Of a DNA stretch of 47,539 bases, positions 8,789-17,180 are shown piece by piece. The DNA lies in assembly GCA_022865865.1 (NCBI GenBank), contig JALHTN010000473.1, positions 1 to 47,539 on the forward strand. Direction: 5' to 3'. The position numbers and the translations under genes are program-made. Source of the DNA: Anaerolineales bacterium (GTDB lineage: Bacteria > Chloroflexota > Anaerolineae > Anaerolineales > UBA4823). Numbering within the stretch: the first letter of the stretch is position 1; each line of letters opens with the position of its first letter. Below the pieces are notes generated by a model. That model saw only the letters and a program-made list of their open reading frames with translations, did no database searches and was not told the DNA's origin.

Positions 8789-9469
8789 TTAAAGTGTGAT
8801 CTCCAATAATCCTTCTGCCACAGCACGCAGTTTCTCGACCGACATTTCACTTAACCGTTGGGAGATTTCCAAGTACGGGCGATTGATCGGTTTACTAATA
8901 AAATCCTGCAACTCTGGTGAAAGATCATCGAAGTGCTGCATTAAACGCTGCTGTTTGATCCAAGTCCCGATTGGACCGCGGCTATCCTGGAAATCCTTGA
9001 TGGTACAGTTAACATTATTTGCCAGTAGTTCTAGTTCTGGAAGCGGTATAGATTCAGCACCCAGCTCGAACTTAATCATCTGCTCCTCGCTAATGCTGAC
9101 CGTATTGGCTAACTCTAAGCTCGTCATTCCCGCTTCCAGCCTGGCTTTTCTTAAACTTGCACCAATTACCCTGTTGCGAAGTCTAATTAATCGCTCTTTT
9201 TCGAAAACCTGCGGTTCATTTTGGATCGCATCGATGACTTCTCGTCCCCAAAAATAATCTAAGGGGATTTTCAAATAAAAAGCCAACGCTTCCAGCTCCG
9301 GAAGGGAGGGAGAAGCCGCACCCTTTTCAAATGACTCCAATTGCGCACCTGAGATGTTAAGGGCTTCGGCACATTCATCGATCGATTTTGCAGAAGATAA
9401 TCGAGCGCTTTGGATTAATATTCCTAATTTCTTTGATCGAATAGCAGCAGCTATTGGGCGATTCTCCAT
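8789..9469 (-). CDS. Double XRE-family helix-turn-helix protein
   Basis: A 226-residue protein with two Cro/CI-type helix-turn-helix domains: ILIQSARLSSAKSIDECAEA at about 17-36, followed by LNISGAQLESFEKG, and a second copy SLRKARLEAGMTSLELANTV near 105-124. The pair could bind DNA as an intramolecular dimer. The tail (about 165-226) is helical and may sense or oligomerise. GGAG precedes the ATG. It lies directly downstream of the response-regulator gene, so two different regulators share this operon. Confidence 0.85.
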   Translation of the reverse strand: MENRPIAAAIRSKKLGILIQSARLSSAKSIDECAEALNISGAQLESFEKGAASPSLPELEALAFYLKIPLDYFWGREVIDAIQNEPQVFEKERLIRLRNRVIGASLRKARLEAGMTSLELANTVSISEEQMIKFELGAESIPLPELELLANNVNCTIKDFQDSRGPIGTWIKQQRLMQHFDDLSPELQDFISKPINRPYLEISQRLSEMSVEKLRAVAEGLLEITL

Positions 9470-9499
9470 AATTACTCCAAGAAAGAAATTATCCTGTTA

Positions 9500-10189
9500 T
9501 TAAAGAGGGGGCATTGTGTAGCCCATACCTGACCGTGTGACGATATGTTGTGGGTTGCGGGGATCATCTTCCAGTTTCTGTCGCAATCGAGAAATACTGA
9601 CCCAAAGGATTTCTTTATCCTCCCTGTATTCAGGTCCCCAGACGTTGACCAATAAATCTTCGGAGGTCAAAATATTACCTTGATTGTGAACGAATTGCAG
9701 AAGGAGACGATATTCGGTAGCTGATAGGAAGATAGTGTCCTCATTTTTGAATACCTCTGCCCGAGCCAGATCGATGCGCAGGTTGCCATGTGTAAATATG
9801 GATTGCTCGTATGTGCTGCCGGTTACCTGGGCACGACGAAGGACCGCGCGTACACGTGCAAGAACCTCGGTTGCTGAGAATGGTTTGACGATATAATCAT
9901 CCGCTCCCACATCCAAACCACGGACTCGATCTTGTTCTTCACCCTTAGCGGTGACCATTATGATGGGTATTGAAGAGAACTCACGAATACGTTCGCAGGC
10001 ACCGAATCCATCAAGTCCGGGCATCATTACGTCTAGCAGCACCAGATCTGGTTGGGTGTCCGCAACCATTTCCACTGCACTTTGCCCATCATATGCTTTC
10101 AGCACATCGTAGCCTTCAGATATCAGGTTGGCTTCCATCAAGCGGACATAACGGGGTTCATCATCAACGACCAGTATTCTTGTGACCAT
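9500..10189 (-). CDS. OmpR/PhoB-family response regulator
   Basis: A 229-residue two-domain regulator. The receiver has the acidic pair Asp9-Asp10, phospho-acceptor Asp53 in LVLLDVMMPG, Thr80 in MVTAKG and Lys102 in DDYIVKPF. The C-terminal winged helix shows LSATEYRLLLQFV, EDLLVNVWG and the closing VTRSGMGYTMPP. AAGGAGG precedes the start. It follows two histidine kinase genes whose frames overlap each other, so it is the likely output of one or both. Confidence 0.95.
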   Translation of the reverse strand: MVTRILVVDDEPRYVRLMEANLISEGYDVLKAYDGQSAVEMVADTQPDLVLLDVMMPGLDGFGACERIREFSSIPIIMVTAKGEEQDRVRGLDVGADDYIVKPFSATEVLARVRAVLRRAQVTGSTYEQSIFTHGNLRIDLARAEVFKNEDTIFLSATEYRLLLQFVHNQGNILTSEDLLVNVWGPEYREDKEILWVSISRLRQKLEDDPRNPQHIVTRSGMGYTMPPL

Positions 10190-10206
10190 GGTTTTGCCTC
10201 CTTAAC

Positions 10207-11451
10207 TCATGATTCTCGATTGTCCTCGCCGGCCTTATGATTCAATATTGGGAGGTAGATATGGAATGTAGTTCCTTCGCCGAGTTTAGACACGGCAGTA
10301 ATTTCACCCTTGTGTGCATTGACGATCTGGCGACAAATAAATAAACCTAATCCGGTACCACGTACTGACCGGTTGTGATTGGGAACCCGGTAGAAGCGGG
10401 TGAATATATTGGGCAGATCTTCTGCTGGGATCCCAGGACCCTGATCGCTAAATTCTATGTGTGCGTGATCATCCTGAGTGTTCAAAGTGATATTTATACT
10501 GGAGTCTGGTGCATATTTAATGGCATTGCTAACGAGGTTATCGAAGACTTGGGATAACCTGGTTGCATCAGCCTCAATTTTGAGAGGAGAGGAAAGCAGG
10601 TTAACTTGAATTTCCAAATCTTCATTGAAGGATCTTGCCCTCAGGGTTAAATCTTTCAGCATTGTATCAATGCGGATGGGTTGAAATTCCATGCGCAGGC
10701 TACCTGATTGTAAGCGAGAAGAGTCGAGCAAGTTATCGATTAATTCCTTAAGGCGATCAGTTTCTTCGTCAATAATTGTTAAAAATTCTCGTCGGGTTTC
10801 CTCGTCCCAATCTGCATCCTCTCGTAATAAAGAGGTTGCGTAACCTTTAATGAATCCTAAAGGAGTAAGCAGTTCATGCGAGACCGTAGCGACGAAATCG
10901 TCTTGCAAGCGTTCCAGCTGCCGTTCAGCTTCAAGCCTTGATAGTTGGGTGACCAAGTTACCATGCTCGTACAGTTGGGCAATATGGCCGGCAATATATT
11001 CCGCAATATGAGTATGCTCCGGAGTAAATTGAGGACCACCATAACGGACAAATACCAATGCACCGATATTCTGATCGCCGGCGATCAATGGTAATCCAAG
11101 AAAATAGCGGTCTTTCATGCGATCCTTGGTGAAATCACCCGTAATCTCTTGGCGAACAACTATCTCCCCGGAATTAAGCACCTCTCTGGCGATCGGTTCT
11201 CCCCAGGCTAAATCGATTTCTGAATTGCGACCACGACCGATTGCACGGGCGTAAGATGGTTCTATGCTTTCTGTCTGGTTGTGCACATATAACACAACAT
11301 TGTCGAAAATAAAAACTGTCCTCGCGATTCCAATGATCTCATCCAGACTGGCATCAAGCTCGGATGCGCGCGTTACAACCCTGCTGATAGCATATATTGC
11401 ATCCAATTCCTGCGCATTCAGATCTTCCGCTTCGCGAAATTTATCCGTCAT
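10207..11451 (-). CDS. GAF-domain sensor histidine kinase
   Basis: A 414-residue cytoplasmic kinase without membrane segments. Residues about 20-165 form a GAF-like sensor domain (VVLYVHNQ, FLGLPLIAGDQNIGALVFVR). A short coiled coil leads to the H-box FVATVSHELLTPLGFIKGY with His192. The ATPase part has the N-box VFDNLVSNAIKYAP, the G1 box DQGPGIP and the G2 box GTGLGLFICRQIV. Pro to Leu in the H-box (HELLTPL) is a mild variant. It begins 11 bases inside the end of the MshEN kinase gene, indicating translational coupling. Confidence 0.93.
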   Translation of the reverse strand: MTDKFREAEDLNAQELDAIYAISRVVTRASELDASLDEIIGIARTVFIFDNVVLYVHNQTESIEPSYARAIGRGRNSEIDLAWGEPIAREVLNSGEIVVRQEITGDFTKDRMKDRYFLGLPLIAGDQNIGALVFVRYGGPQFTPEHTHIAEYIAGHIAQLYEHGNLVTQLSRLEAERQLERLQDDFVATVSHELLTPLGFIKGYATSLLREDADWDEETRREFLTIIDEETDRLKELIDNLLDSSRLQSGSLRMEFQPIRIDTMLKDLTLRARSFNEDLEIQVNLLSSPLKIEADATRLSQVFDNLVSNAIKYAPDSSINITLNTQDDHAHIEFSDQGPGIPAEDLPNIFTRFYRVPNHNRSVRGTGLGLFICRQIVNAHKGEITAVSKLGEGTTFHIYLPILNHKAGEDNRES

Positions 11452-12517
11452 TATTGCTACCAGGTGAAGGAAAAGAAAACGAAAAGCAAGTACCGGTTTT
11501 TAGGTTGGATTTGACTTTAATGGATGCCCCGTGCGCTTTCAGAATCTGGTGGACCAGCGCCAAACCAAGACCAGTACCTGGATATCGTCGAGTAACTGAT
11601 CCATCAAGTTGATGGAATGGTTCAAAAATTTCTCCAATGCGGTCAATGGGAATGCCAATACCAGTATCGCTTATCGAGAACTCAATGTAACCTGCGTTTT
11701 CTTGGGTTGCCAAGCTCACCTTTCCACCTGATGGGGTGAATTTAATGGCATTATCCAGGAGCTGGCTTATTACCCAGGACATTTTATCAGCATCGGCAAG
11801 GATTTTCGGCAGGTCATCCGCGATATTGATCTCCAGATGGACATCCTTTATTTCTGCCTTGCGCAAATTCTGAGGTAAATAGGTTTCTATGATTTTACGG
11901 ATTTCAAGTGGCTGCAAGGATAGACCCAGCTCTCCCTTCACTGCCAGGGAAAATTTGAGTAAATCATCAATTAATTGTTCCAAACGTCCTTCAGAACGCT
12001 GCAAAACCGAGATGGCTTCCTCCTGGAGGGGTGTCAAAGGACCTAAACTGTAATCAGCCAATAAATCCAGGTATCCTTTGATATGTGTGAGTGGTGTGCG
12101 CAGTTCATGGGAGGTATTCGAGATGAAGTTTGATTTTAGCTGGTTGAGTTCAGTCAGCTTGGTGAGGGCATCCTGCAAATCTTCTGTTCGCTCGGCGACT
12201 TGCTGTTCAAGTCGCAGGTTTGAACGCTCCAGGTTGTTCTGCAGCTCAAAGATTTGAATGGTTACCAATTCATCAATGGATTTTTGGTCAGCGAATCCGA
12301 GCTCAATAAGTGTTTGTCCAATCAAGCAAGGTGCTCCGCTCTGTATTTTTTGTTGTTGAAAATCCAACGCGATATCCAAATCTTCAGGTTCTAACAAGCC
12401 TCTATCGATTAATAACTCGCCCAATCGCGGGACGAGCGTTTCTGGGGCAATGCGGACGTCCATAGGATGCACCCGGGCAGGAAATGCAGATTTTGTCAAG
12501 ACGCTCGTTGCATCCAA
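11441..12517 (-). CDS. Histidine kinase with N-terminal MshEN (GspE N-terminal-like) domain
   Basis: A 358-residue soluble kinase. Residues about 27-92 contain two successive 24-residue copies of the MshEN pattern, RLGxxLxxxGxxxxxxLxxxLxxQ: the first from Arg31 to Gln54 is complete, the second from Leu65 to Gln88 has Leu in place of the leading Arg and Ile in place of the next Leu. In the MshE ATPase this motif pair binds c-di-GMP. A coiled coil (about 93-128) joins it to the H-box SNTSHELRTPLTHIKGY with His137, then NAIKFTPSGG, SDTGIGIP and GTGLGLALVHQIL boxes. GGGAG is correctly spaced before the ATG. It is the first gene of the run that goes on to the GAF kinase and the response regulator. 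Confidence 0.9.
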   Translation of the reverse strand: MDATSVLTKSAFPARVHPMDVRIAPETLVPRLGELLIDRGLLEPEDLDIALDFQQQKIQSGAPCLIGQTLIELGFADQKSIDELVTIQIFELQNNLERSNLRLEQQVAERTEDLQDALTKLTELNQLKSNFISNTSHELRTPLTHIKGYLDLLADYSLGPLTPLQEEAISVLQRSEGRLEQLIDDLLKFSLAVKGELGLSLQPLEIRKIIETYLPQNLRKAEIKDVHLEINIADDLPKILADADKMSWVISQLLDNAIKFTPSGGKVSLATQENAGYIEFSISDTGIGIPIDRIGEIFEPFHQLDGSVTRRYPGTGLGLALVHQILKAHGASIKVKSNLKTGTCFSFSFPSPGSNNDG

Positions 12518-12817
12518 TCTCCCTCGTATTGCCTGGATTTAGGGTTTAGGTTTTCTGAATCCGGGAAAAGCATATTCACCCATAAATATTTTGCAATGCG
12601 AAGTTGAATCAGTGCTTATTATGGTCCGCGCCTTAACCTGACTAATAATATCTCTATTTGCATTTCGTTGCAAGATTTAAACCAATGACTTGTAAAGCGG
12701 TTGTAAGGTTGCGCAGATCGTTTTTATTGCATAATCATTACCAGCAGATATGCGGGTAGAAGTAGCAGAAATTTGTGCATTAATATTTTTCTTGGTGTTT
12801 AATGAAGGAGGACAATA
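12518..12817. other. Intergenic region between divergent signalling genes
   Basis: About 300 bases without a gene, separating the MshEN kinase from the lone receiver gene. It must hold promoters in both directions. A CATAAT at 12729-12734 could be a -10 box for the plus strand, but I find no good -35 partner and no clear repeat. Confidence 0.4.
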
Positions 12818-13219
12818 GTGGTTTCCAGCGTACTGGTTATCGACAATGATATTGCTCTGACTGAAATACTTAAGGCTACTTTGGAGCCAAAGGAATTTAG
12901 CGTACACACGGCTCATGAAGTCGAGGAGGGTATCAATGCCGCACACCGGTTGAATCCGGATGTGATTGTGCTGGACCTCTACCTGCCCGAAAAAGATGGT
13001 TCGAAGGTATGCAGGGATATCCGTGAATTCAGCAACACACCGATCTTGATCCTCTCAGTATTCAACAATCCGGAAGCGATAGCCCAGGCATTGGATGAAG
13101 GGGCGGATGATTATCTAATCAAGCCAGTACCAAGCGGAGTACTGATCGCTCATTTGAAAAAGTTGATCCGTCGAGGCAGGACGGAGCAAATCACCATCAA
13201 TTCGCAAAACGACCTTTGA
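12818..13219 (+). CDS. Stand-alone receiver-domain response regulator
   Basis: A 133-residue CheY-like protein: receiver with phospho-acceptor Asp53 in IVLDLYLPEKDG, Ser80 in ILSVFN and Lys102 in DDYLIKPV, then only a 25-residue tail and no DNA-binding domain. The start is a GTG at 12818 with AAGGAGG upstream. It sits divergently from the two-kinase operon and may act as a phosphate sink or relay for those kinases, or as an allosteric partner. The link is an inference from position. Confidence 0.9.
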   Translation: MVSSVLVIDNDIALTEILKATLEPKEFSVHTAHEVEEGINAAHRLNPDVIVLDLYLPEKDGSKVCRDIREFSNTPILILSVFNNPEAIAQALDEGADDYLIKPVPSGVLIAHLKKLIRRGRTEQITINSQNDL

Positions 13220-13231
13220 GCCTTTGTCGGG

Positions 13232-13262
13232 CTAGATTAGCTTTATAATAATCCTAATCTAG
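13232..13262 (+). promoter_or_regulatory. Inverted repeat enclosing a -10 box and touching the Shine-Dalgarno sequence
   Basis: CTAGATTAG (13232-13240) and its exact complement CTAATCTAG (13254-13262) flank a 13-base spacer that contains a TATAAT (13244-13249). The right arm overlaps the first bases of AGGAGG (13261-13266) of the zinc-ribbon gene. It may be a protein operator over the promoter or, if transcribed from further upstream, a stem that hides the ribosome site. Confidence 0.5.
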
Positions 13263-13272
13263 GAGGCGGCTC

Positions 13273-13569
13273 ATGCAAACCTGCTCTCAATGTAACGCCC
13301 TGTCACCAGACTCAGCTGCATTATGTGTTAATTGCAGCGCAGAATTAAAAGAACTTTCTTCCACTGCCGTAGCGCGGAAGGAATTTGCAGATAACGAACG
13401 CGTCAAATTGGTTCGAGTTCTTGTTGCAGATGATTCTTGTCCAGCTTGCCAATCAGTAGAGGGAACTTACGAAAAGGATGCCGTGGCGGTATTACCAATT
13501 GAAGGCTGTTCGCACAAAACTGGGTGCCGGTGCTTCTACCAACCCTATCTGACAACAATATTTCCTTAA
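13273..13569 (+). CDS. Small cysteine-rich zinc-ribbon protein
   Basis: A 98-residue protein. The N-terminus is a double-knuckle zinc ribbon (CSQCNALSPDSAALCVNC, cysteines 4, 7, 18, 21). A second cysteine set, SCPACQS near 55-61 and CSHKTGCRCFYQPY near 80-93, could form a second metal site. AGGAGG precedes the ATG. It ends ten bases from the convergent nucleotidyltransferase gene. Function unknown. Confidence 0.75.
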   Translation: MQTCSQCNALSPDSAALCVNCSAELKELSSTAVARKEFADNERVKLVRVLVADDSCPACQSVEGTYEKDAVAVLPIEGCSHKTGCRCFYQPYLTTIFP

Positions 13570-13579
13570 ACACCGAATT

Positions 13580-15256
13580 TCAAGTTTCGCTTTCCAACTC
13601 AGTGTCATTTAATACACTCTTGGCGAGTTCATACGCCTGCCGACGGTTGTTAACCAAACCGGTCGCTTGAGCTTCTTTAATTCTCTCCAGCATGAGACCA
13701 ATGGTTGGACCCGGTGTTAATCCCAGCTCTTGCATGAGGTCATTTCCATCGATCAATGGAGGCGGAGAAATCTCCTTTTCTTTATTTTCCCACCAAGCCT
13801 CTAACAGACTCCTGACCACATCGACCTGATGCGCCCAAGTATCGGGTGGTAGAGTAGATCCATAAGTCGCGAGAGTGTCCGCTAGTGAAAGCAGGCAGAT
13901 ATCAATTCCAGCTATTCCAGTATCTCGGAAGAAGCGGTATTTCGCCCGACGGGATGGCATCTTCCCGGTTTGTGCCAACAATAAGGGACGCAGATGATGG
14001 GATGCAATAATATGCAGGCGTTTTATCTCCAGGTTGCTGAGCTGCAGCTCTTCTCCCCGTTTAACCACTAAATTCGCACTAATCACTTCATGGTTTATAA
14101 ATCGGATGCGTCCATCTGGTTCCACCTCCACGCATTCCGGTTTGCCGCTGTCGTGATATAAAGCCGCCAGGTAAATGAGTGCTCGCAAAGAACGGGTTTG
14201 AACCAATCTTTGCTCCAAGTGAGCCGCAAGCTGTATTCTATAGCGACCAAGCCGGTGGGAAATTATGCCCATGATCAAATTGGAGCTGCTTTCTGGATTA
14301 AAAGATGGACTTAAAACCTCCAGTATTGAGTGCAGCTGGTTTACAACATCCAGAGTATGCTTCCAGGCATCGTGGATATGGGGTGCCGTTTGTTCCAATC
14401 CATGCAGATCATCGAGTTCCGGGAAGATGTATTCCAGTGCTCCCAAGCGATCCAAAACATCAATTGCTACAGAAGGTTTGGGACCTGCAAACAGGTGGAA
14501 TAATTCATCTCGTAATCGCTCAGCAGAGACATTCGCAAGCAGATCAACAGCTGCACGTAGATACTCTTTGGTATCTTTGTCAGGTCTCACATTGAACTCG
14601 AGTGAAAACCGGATACCTCTTAAGATGCGGATTGGATCATTGGTGAAGGCTGCGGGAGTGCATGTGCGCAGGCGTTTGGCATGTAAATCCGTTGCTCCTC
14701 CCAAGGGATCGTAGAGAGGAAAAGGAGGCTGTATGCCGACTGCCATGGCGTTAAAGGTGAAATCACGGTTTTTCAAATCCGCTTCTAAATCATTCCCTTG
14801 AATTGGCGCGAAATCTAAGACCAGGGCTTGACTCTCAGGTTGGGGGATCAAAACACGACCATAATCCCTGTCTGGGTCTAGAGTATAGAAAGCGCCATTG
14901 AATTCATTGGCGATTTTACGGGCATGCTTGATCGCATTCTCAGGAAGGATGAAATCCAATTCTTTGACCGGACGCCCGAGCAAAGCATTGCGCACTGCAC
15001 CTCCGACGACATACACAGGAAAATCTGGAGGAAAGTAGTTTGCTAATTTCTCCAGGAAGGGGTGAATTTGAAGGGGTGGTGTGGGAGATACGTAGGTTAT
15101 TTGTGCGATTTCCTTGAATCTTGATGCCTGGGCAGCATGGAGCGCCTGTTCAGGAGTTCCACCTTGACCAATTATTTGGTCACCAATGCAAGCGATCCAT
15201 CTGCCTGCGTATGGTGAAAGATCTTTGGGCTGAACAAGCGGGTCCAGCTCCTCCAT
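13580..15256 (-). CDS. cca: tRNA nucleotidyltransferase/poly(A) polymerase with HD domain and DUF5678-like N-terminus
   Basis: A 558-residue class II nucleotidyltransferase that probably adds or repairs the CCA end of tRNA. The head domain has GGAVRNALLG (85-94) followed by ELDFIL with a catalytic Asp, then NRDFTFNAMAVGI and DPIRILRGIRFSLEF. An HD phosphohydrolase-like domain follows (LYHDSGKPECVE). Ahead of the catalytic core lie about 60 extra residues, including LSPYAGRWIACIGDQIIGQG, which resemble the DUF5678 domain found as a stand-alone or fused unit. Whether the enzyme adds CCA, only A or only CC cannot be read safely from the sequence. It is the last gene after tdk and hpt, ten bases downstream of hpt. 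Confidence 0.9.
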   Translation of the reverse strand: MEELDPLVQPKDLSPYAGRWIACIGDQIIGQGGTPEQALHAAQASRFKEIAQITYVSPTPPLQIHPFLEKLANYFPPDFPVYVVGGAVRNALLGRPVKELDFILPENAIKHARKIANEFNGAFYTLDPDRDYGRVLIPQPESQALVLDFAPIQGNDLEADLKNRDFTFNAMAVGIQPPFPLYDPLGGATDLHAKRLRTCTPAAFTNDPIRILRGIRFSLEFNVRPDKDTKEYLRAAVDLLANVSAERLRDELFHLFAGPKPSVAIDVLDRLGALEYIFPELDDLHGLEQTAPHIHDAWKHTLDVVNQLHSILEVLSPSFNPESSSNLIMGIISHRLGRYRIQLAAHLEQRLVQTRSLRALIYLAALYHDSGKPECVEVEPDGRIRFINHEVISANLVVKRGEELQLSNLEIKRLHIIASHHLRPLLLAQTGKMPSRRAKYRFFRDTGIAGIDICLLSLADTLATYGSTLPPDTWAHQVDVVRSLLEAWWENKEKEISPPPLIDGNDLMQELGLTPGPTIGLMLERIKEAQATGLVNNRRQAYELAKSVLNDTELESET

Positions 15257-15265
15257 GGTAAATTC

Positions 15266-15823
15266 TTACTCAGGGGGTTGGTACTTCAGTGGATCCACGG
15301 TGCCAATGAATGATAAGTTTCGGTAATACTCATCGAGATCGAGTCCATAACCAAAAACGAATTTATTGGGTATCGCAAATCCCCGATAGTGGATTGGAAC
15401 TTCTACTTCCCTGCGTTCAGCCTTATCCAGCAAAGTGCAGACTTTCAAACTGCGTGGATGTCGGGTGGCCAGCATTTCGAGAACGGAAGCGATCGTGTAT
15501 CCGCTGTCGACGATATCCTCAACCAGCAGTACATCACGATCACGGATATCCTCTTTCAAATCGAGGGCAATCCGCACCTGTCCAGTGGATTGACGAGCAC
15601 CTGATCCATAAGACGACACAGCCATAAAGTCGATGGTATGTGGAAGGTTGATCTGGCGCATTAGATCGGCTAAGAACAACACACCGCCGCGCAGAATGCA
15701 GATCAGATGCAGGTTCTTTCCCTGATAATCTTCACTAATCTGCACCCCCAATTGGGCAATCCTCTCCTGCAATTCATCGACAGGAATCAGGATTTCATCG
15801 AGAAAGGTGTGGTAATCTTGCAT
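15266..15823 (-). CDS. hpt: Hypoxanthine phosphoribosyltransferase
   Basis: Salvages hypoxanthine and guanine to IMP and GMP with PRPP. The 185-residue length fits. Marks are LICILRGGVLFLADLMRQI (PPi-binding loop), the flexible-loop SSYGSGARQSTGQVRI with its SYG triad, and the PRPP-binding motif VLLVEDIVDSGYTI (98-111) with the Glu-Asp pair. Two bases separate it from the tdk stop, so it is co-transcribed with tdk, forming a nucleotide-salvage pair. Confidence 0.96.
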   Translation of the reverse strand: MQDYHTFLDEILIPVDELQERIAQLGVQISEDYQGKNLHLICILRGGVLFLADLMRQINLPHTIDFMAVSSYGSGARQSTGQVRIALDLKEDIRDRDVLLVEDIVDSGYTIASVLEMLATRHPRSLKVCTLLDKAERREVEVPIHYRGFAIPNKFVFGYGLDLDEYYRNLSFIGTVDPLKYQPPE

Positions 15824-15825
15824 AA

Positions 15826-16398
15826 TTAATCCCTTGGAACTTCGTGATGTTTCCTGCAGCGGGCTTCATACAACTCGGATGCGCCAATGACAACCACCGG
15901 ATCATTATAGTTGGCAGGTTTTCCATCTAATAAGCGTTGCGTGCGGGAGGCTTGTTCTGCACACACCATGCAAATAGCATGCAGCTTATCAACCCGTTCA
16001 GCTTGCGCCATCAGGGTGGGTATGGGACCAAATGGCTCGCCGCGAAAATCTGTATCCAGACCAGCAACAATAACACGTAAACCGCTATCAGCTAAGCGCT
16101 GGATGATGGGTATGATATCGGGGTCGAAAAACTGGGCTTCATCAATCGCGATTACGGTGGATTCAGCATCCAATTGCTCAAGAATCTGGGCGGAAGCACT
16201 GATCGGATGGGCATCGAAATCGTTCCCTGCATGGGAGATTACTTTAGCTTCTGCAAAGCGATTATCGATCGCAGGTTTGAATACCTGTACTTTTTGTTTC
16301 GCGATCGTTGCTCGCCGTAGACGTCGAATTAATTCGTCTGTTTTGCCACTAAACATTGAGCCAACAATGACTTCAACAACGCCGGAATCGTGTCTCAT
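15826..16398 (-). CDS. tdk: Thymidine kinase (type II)
   Basis: Phosphorylates thymidine and deoxyuridine with ATP in nucleotide salvage. A 190-residue protein with the P-loop [10 protein letters not shown] (13-22), catalytic Glu in IDEAQFFD (Glu87), the lasso-loop glycines in [13 protein letters not shown], and the zinc site formed by Cys143, Cys146, Cys181 and His184. The ATG is 13-14 bases from AAGGAGG, a long gap, but no closer start exists. Leads the tdk-hpt-cca run. Confidence 0.96.
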   Translation of the reverse strand: MRHDSGVVEVIVGSMFSGKTDELIRRLRRATIAKQKVQVFKPAIDNRFAEAKVISHAGNDFDAHPISASAQILEQLDAESTVIAIDEAQFFDPDIIPIIQRLADSGLRVIVAGLDTDFRGEPFGPIPTLMAQAERVDKLHAICMVCAEQASRTQRLLDGKPANYNDPVVVIGASELYEARCRKHHEVPRD

Positions 16399-16602
16399 GG
16401 GTGAACGTGACCCTCCTTATATTTTGATATGTTTGAAATTATTGATTGAACCCTCAAAACCTAGATGGGGAATTGTTTATCAAGAAAATGGGTATGGATA
16501 GTAATTTCAGGGATCTAATAAATCTAAAACGGTGTGATGGGCATGGTAACTATTTTGGATTCTACCATAGACATTTTGTTAAGAATTTCAAGGAGAATTA
16601 AG

Positions 16603-16637
16603 AAAAAAACAGGCAGATGTTGAATTTCATCTGCCTG
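16603..16637 (-). terminator. Rho-independent terminator of the rplU-rpmA-L31 operon
   Basis: On the minus strand a perfect 10-bp stem (CAGGCAGATG and its complement, 16610-16619 with 16628-16637) with an 8-base loop is followed at once by seven T residues (16609-16603). It lies about 20 bases after the L31-fusion stop. Confidence 0.93.
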
Positions 16638-16658
16638 TGATAGTTGAATGAAAATCGT

Positions 16659-17132
16659 TTAAACTTGAATTTCTAGAGCAGCTTCGGGCAGCTGGTAGCC
16701 AAGCTGGCGCAAGCGCTTCTTCATATCAGCCAAAGATTTCCTGCCAAATCCATCGATAGATAGTAAGGAAGCTTCGCCGGTTTCAAGCATATCCAGAACC
16801 TGACCGACATTGGTGATTTCTGCTCGAGCAAGTGTTTCTGTTGCTCGTTTTCCGAGTTCAAGTTCTGAGATCGGTCGATCAGGTGATACCTTGGCAGCTT
16901 CTCTCGCTTCACCCTGGTCGATAAAATCCTGACGAGCTTGAAGTTTCTTGTAAAAGCGATCCACCTGTCCTTCGGTATCAACAATACGCTGCTCACCTGT
17001 AAAAAATGGGTGGCAATTCGAACAAACATCGGTATGAATCTCTTTCATTGTCGAGCCTGTTGTCCAAGTATTACCACAGGCGCAGACGACGAGGGCTTCT
17101 GGGTAAAACGTGGGATGAATTTCTTCTTTCAT
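16659..17132 (-). CDS. rpmE: Ribosomal protein bL31 fused to an RNA polymerase alpha-CTD-like domain
   Basis: A 157-residue protein, about twice the usual L31 length. Residues 1 to about 70 are zinc-type bL31: [10 protein letters not shown], the cysteines C17, C19, C37 and C40, and [20 protein letters not shown]. After a charged linker, residues 87-149 read like the C-terminal domain of the RNA polymerase alpha subunit: [57 protein letters not shown] is the region, with a helix-hairpin-helix. Compared with the E. coli domain the equivalents of Arg265, Gly296, Lys298 and Ser299 are present, while Asn268 is Glu. It lies third after rplU and rpmA and is followed by a terminator. The L31 call is firm; a DNA-binding or polymerase role for the tail is inference. 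Confidence 0.93.
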   Translation of the reverse strand: MKEEIHPTFYPEALVVCACGNTWTTGSTMKEIHTDVCSNCHPFFTGEQRIVDTEGQVDRFYKKLQARQDFIDQGEAREAAKVSPDRPISELELGKRATETLARAEITNVGQVLDMLETGEASLLSIDGFGRKSLADMKKRLRQLGYQLPEAALEIQV

Positions 17133-17180
17133 AAGTTTAGATATCCTTCAACTGCAATTAAATACCAATATTGCTTCAAA

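Noticed and set aside
12677..12946. Minus-strand 89-codon frame across the divergent promoter region
   Set aside because: It runs antisense into the receiver gene and shows no coding features.
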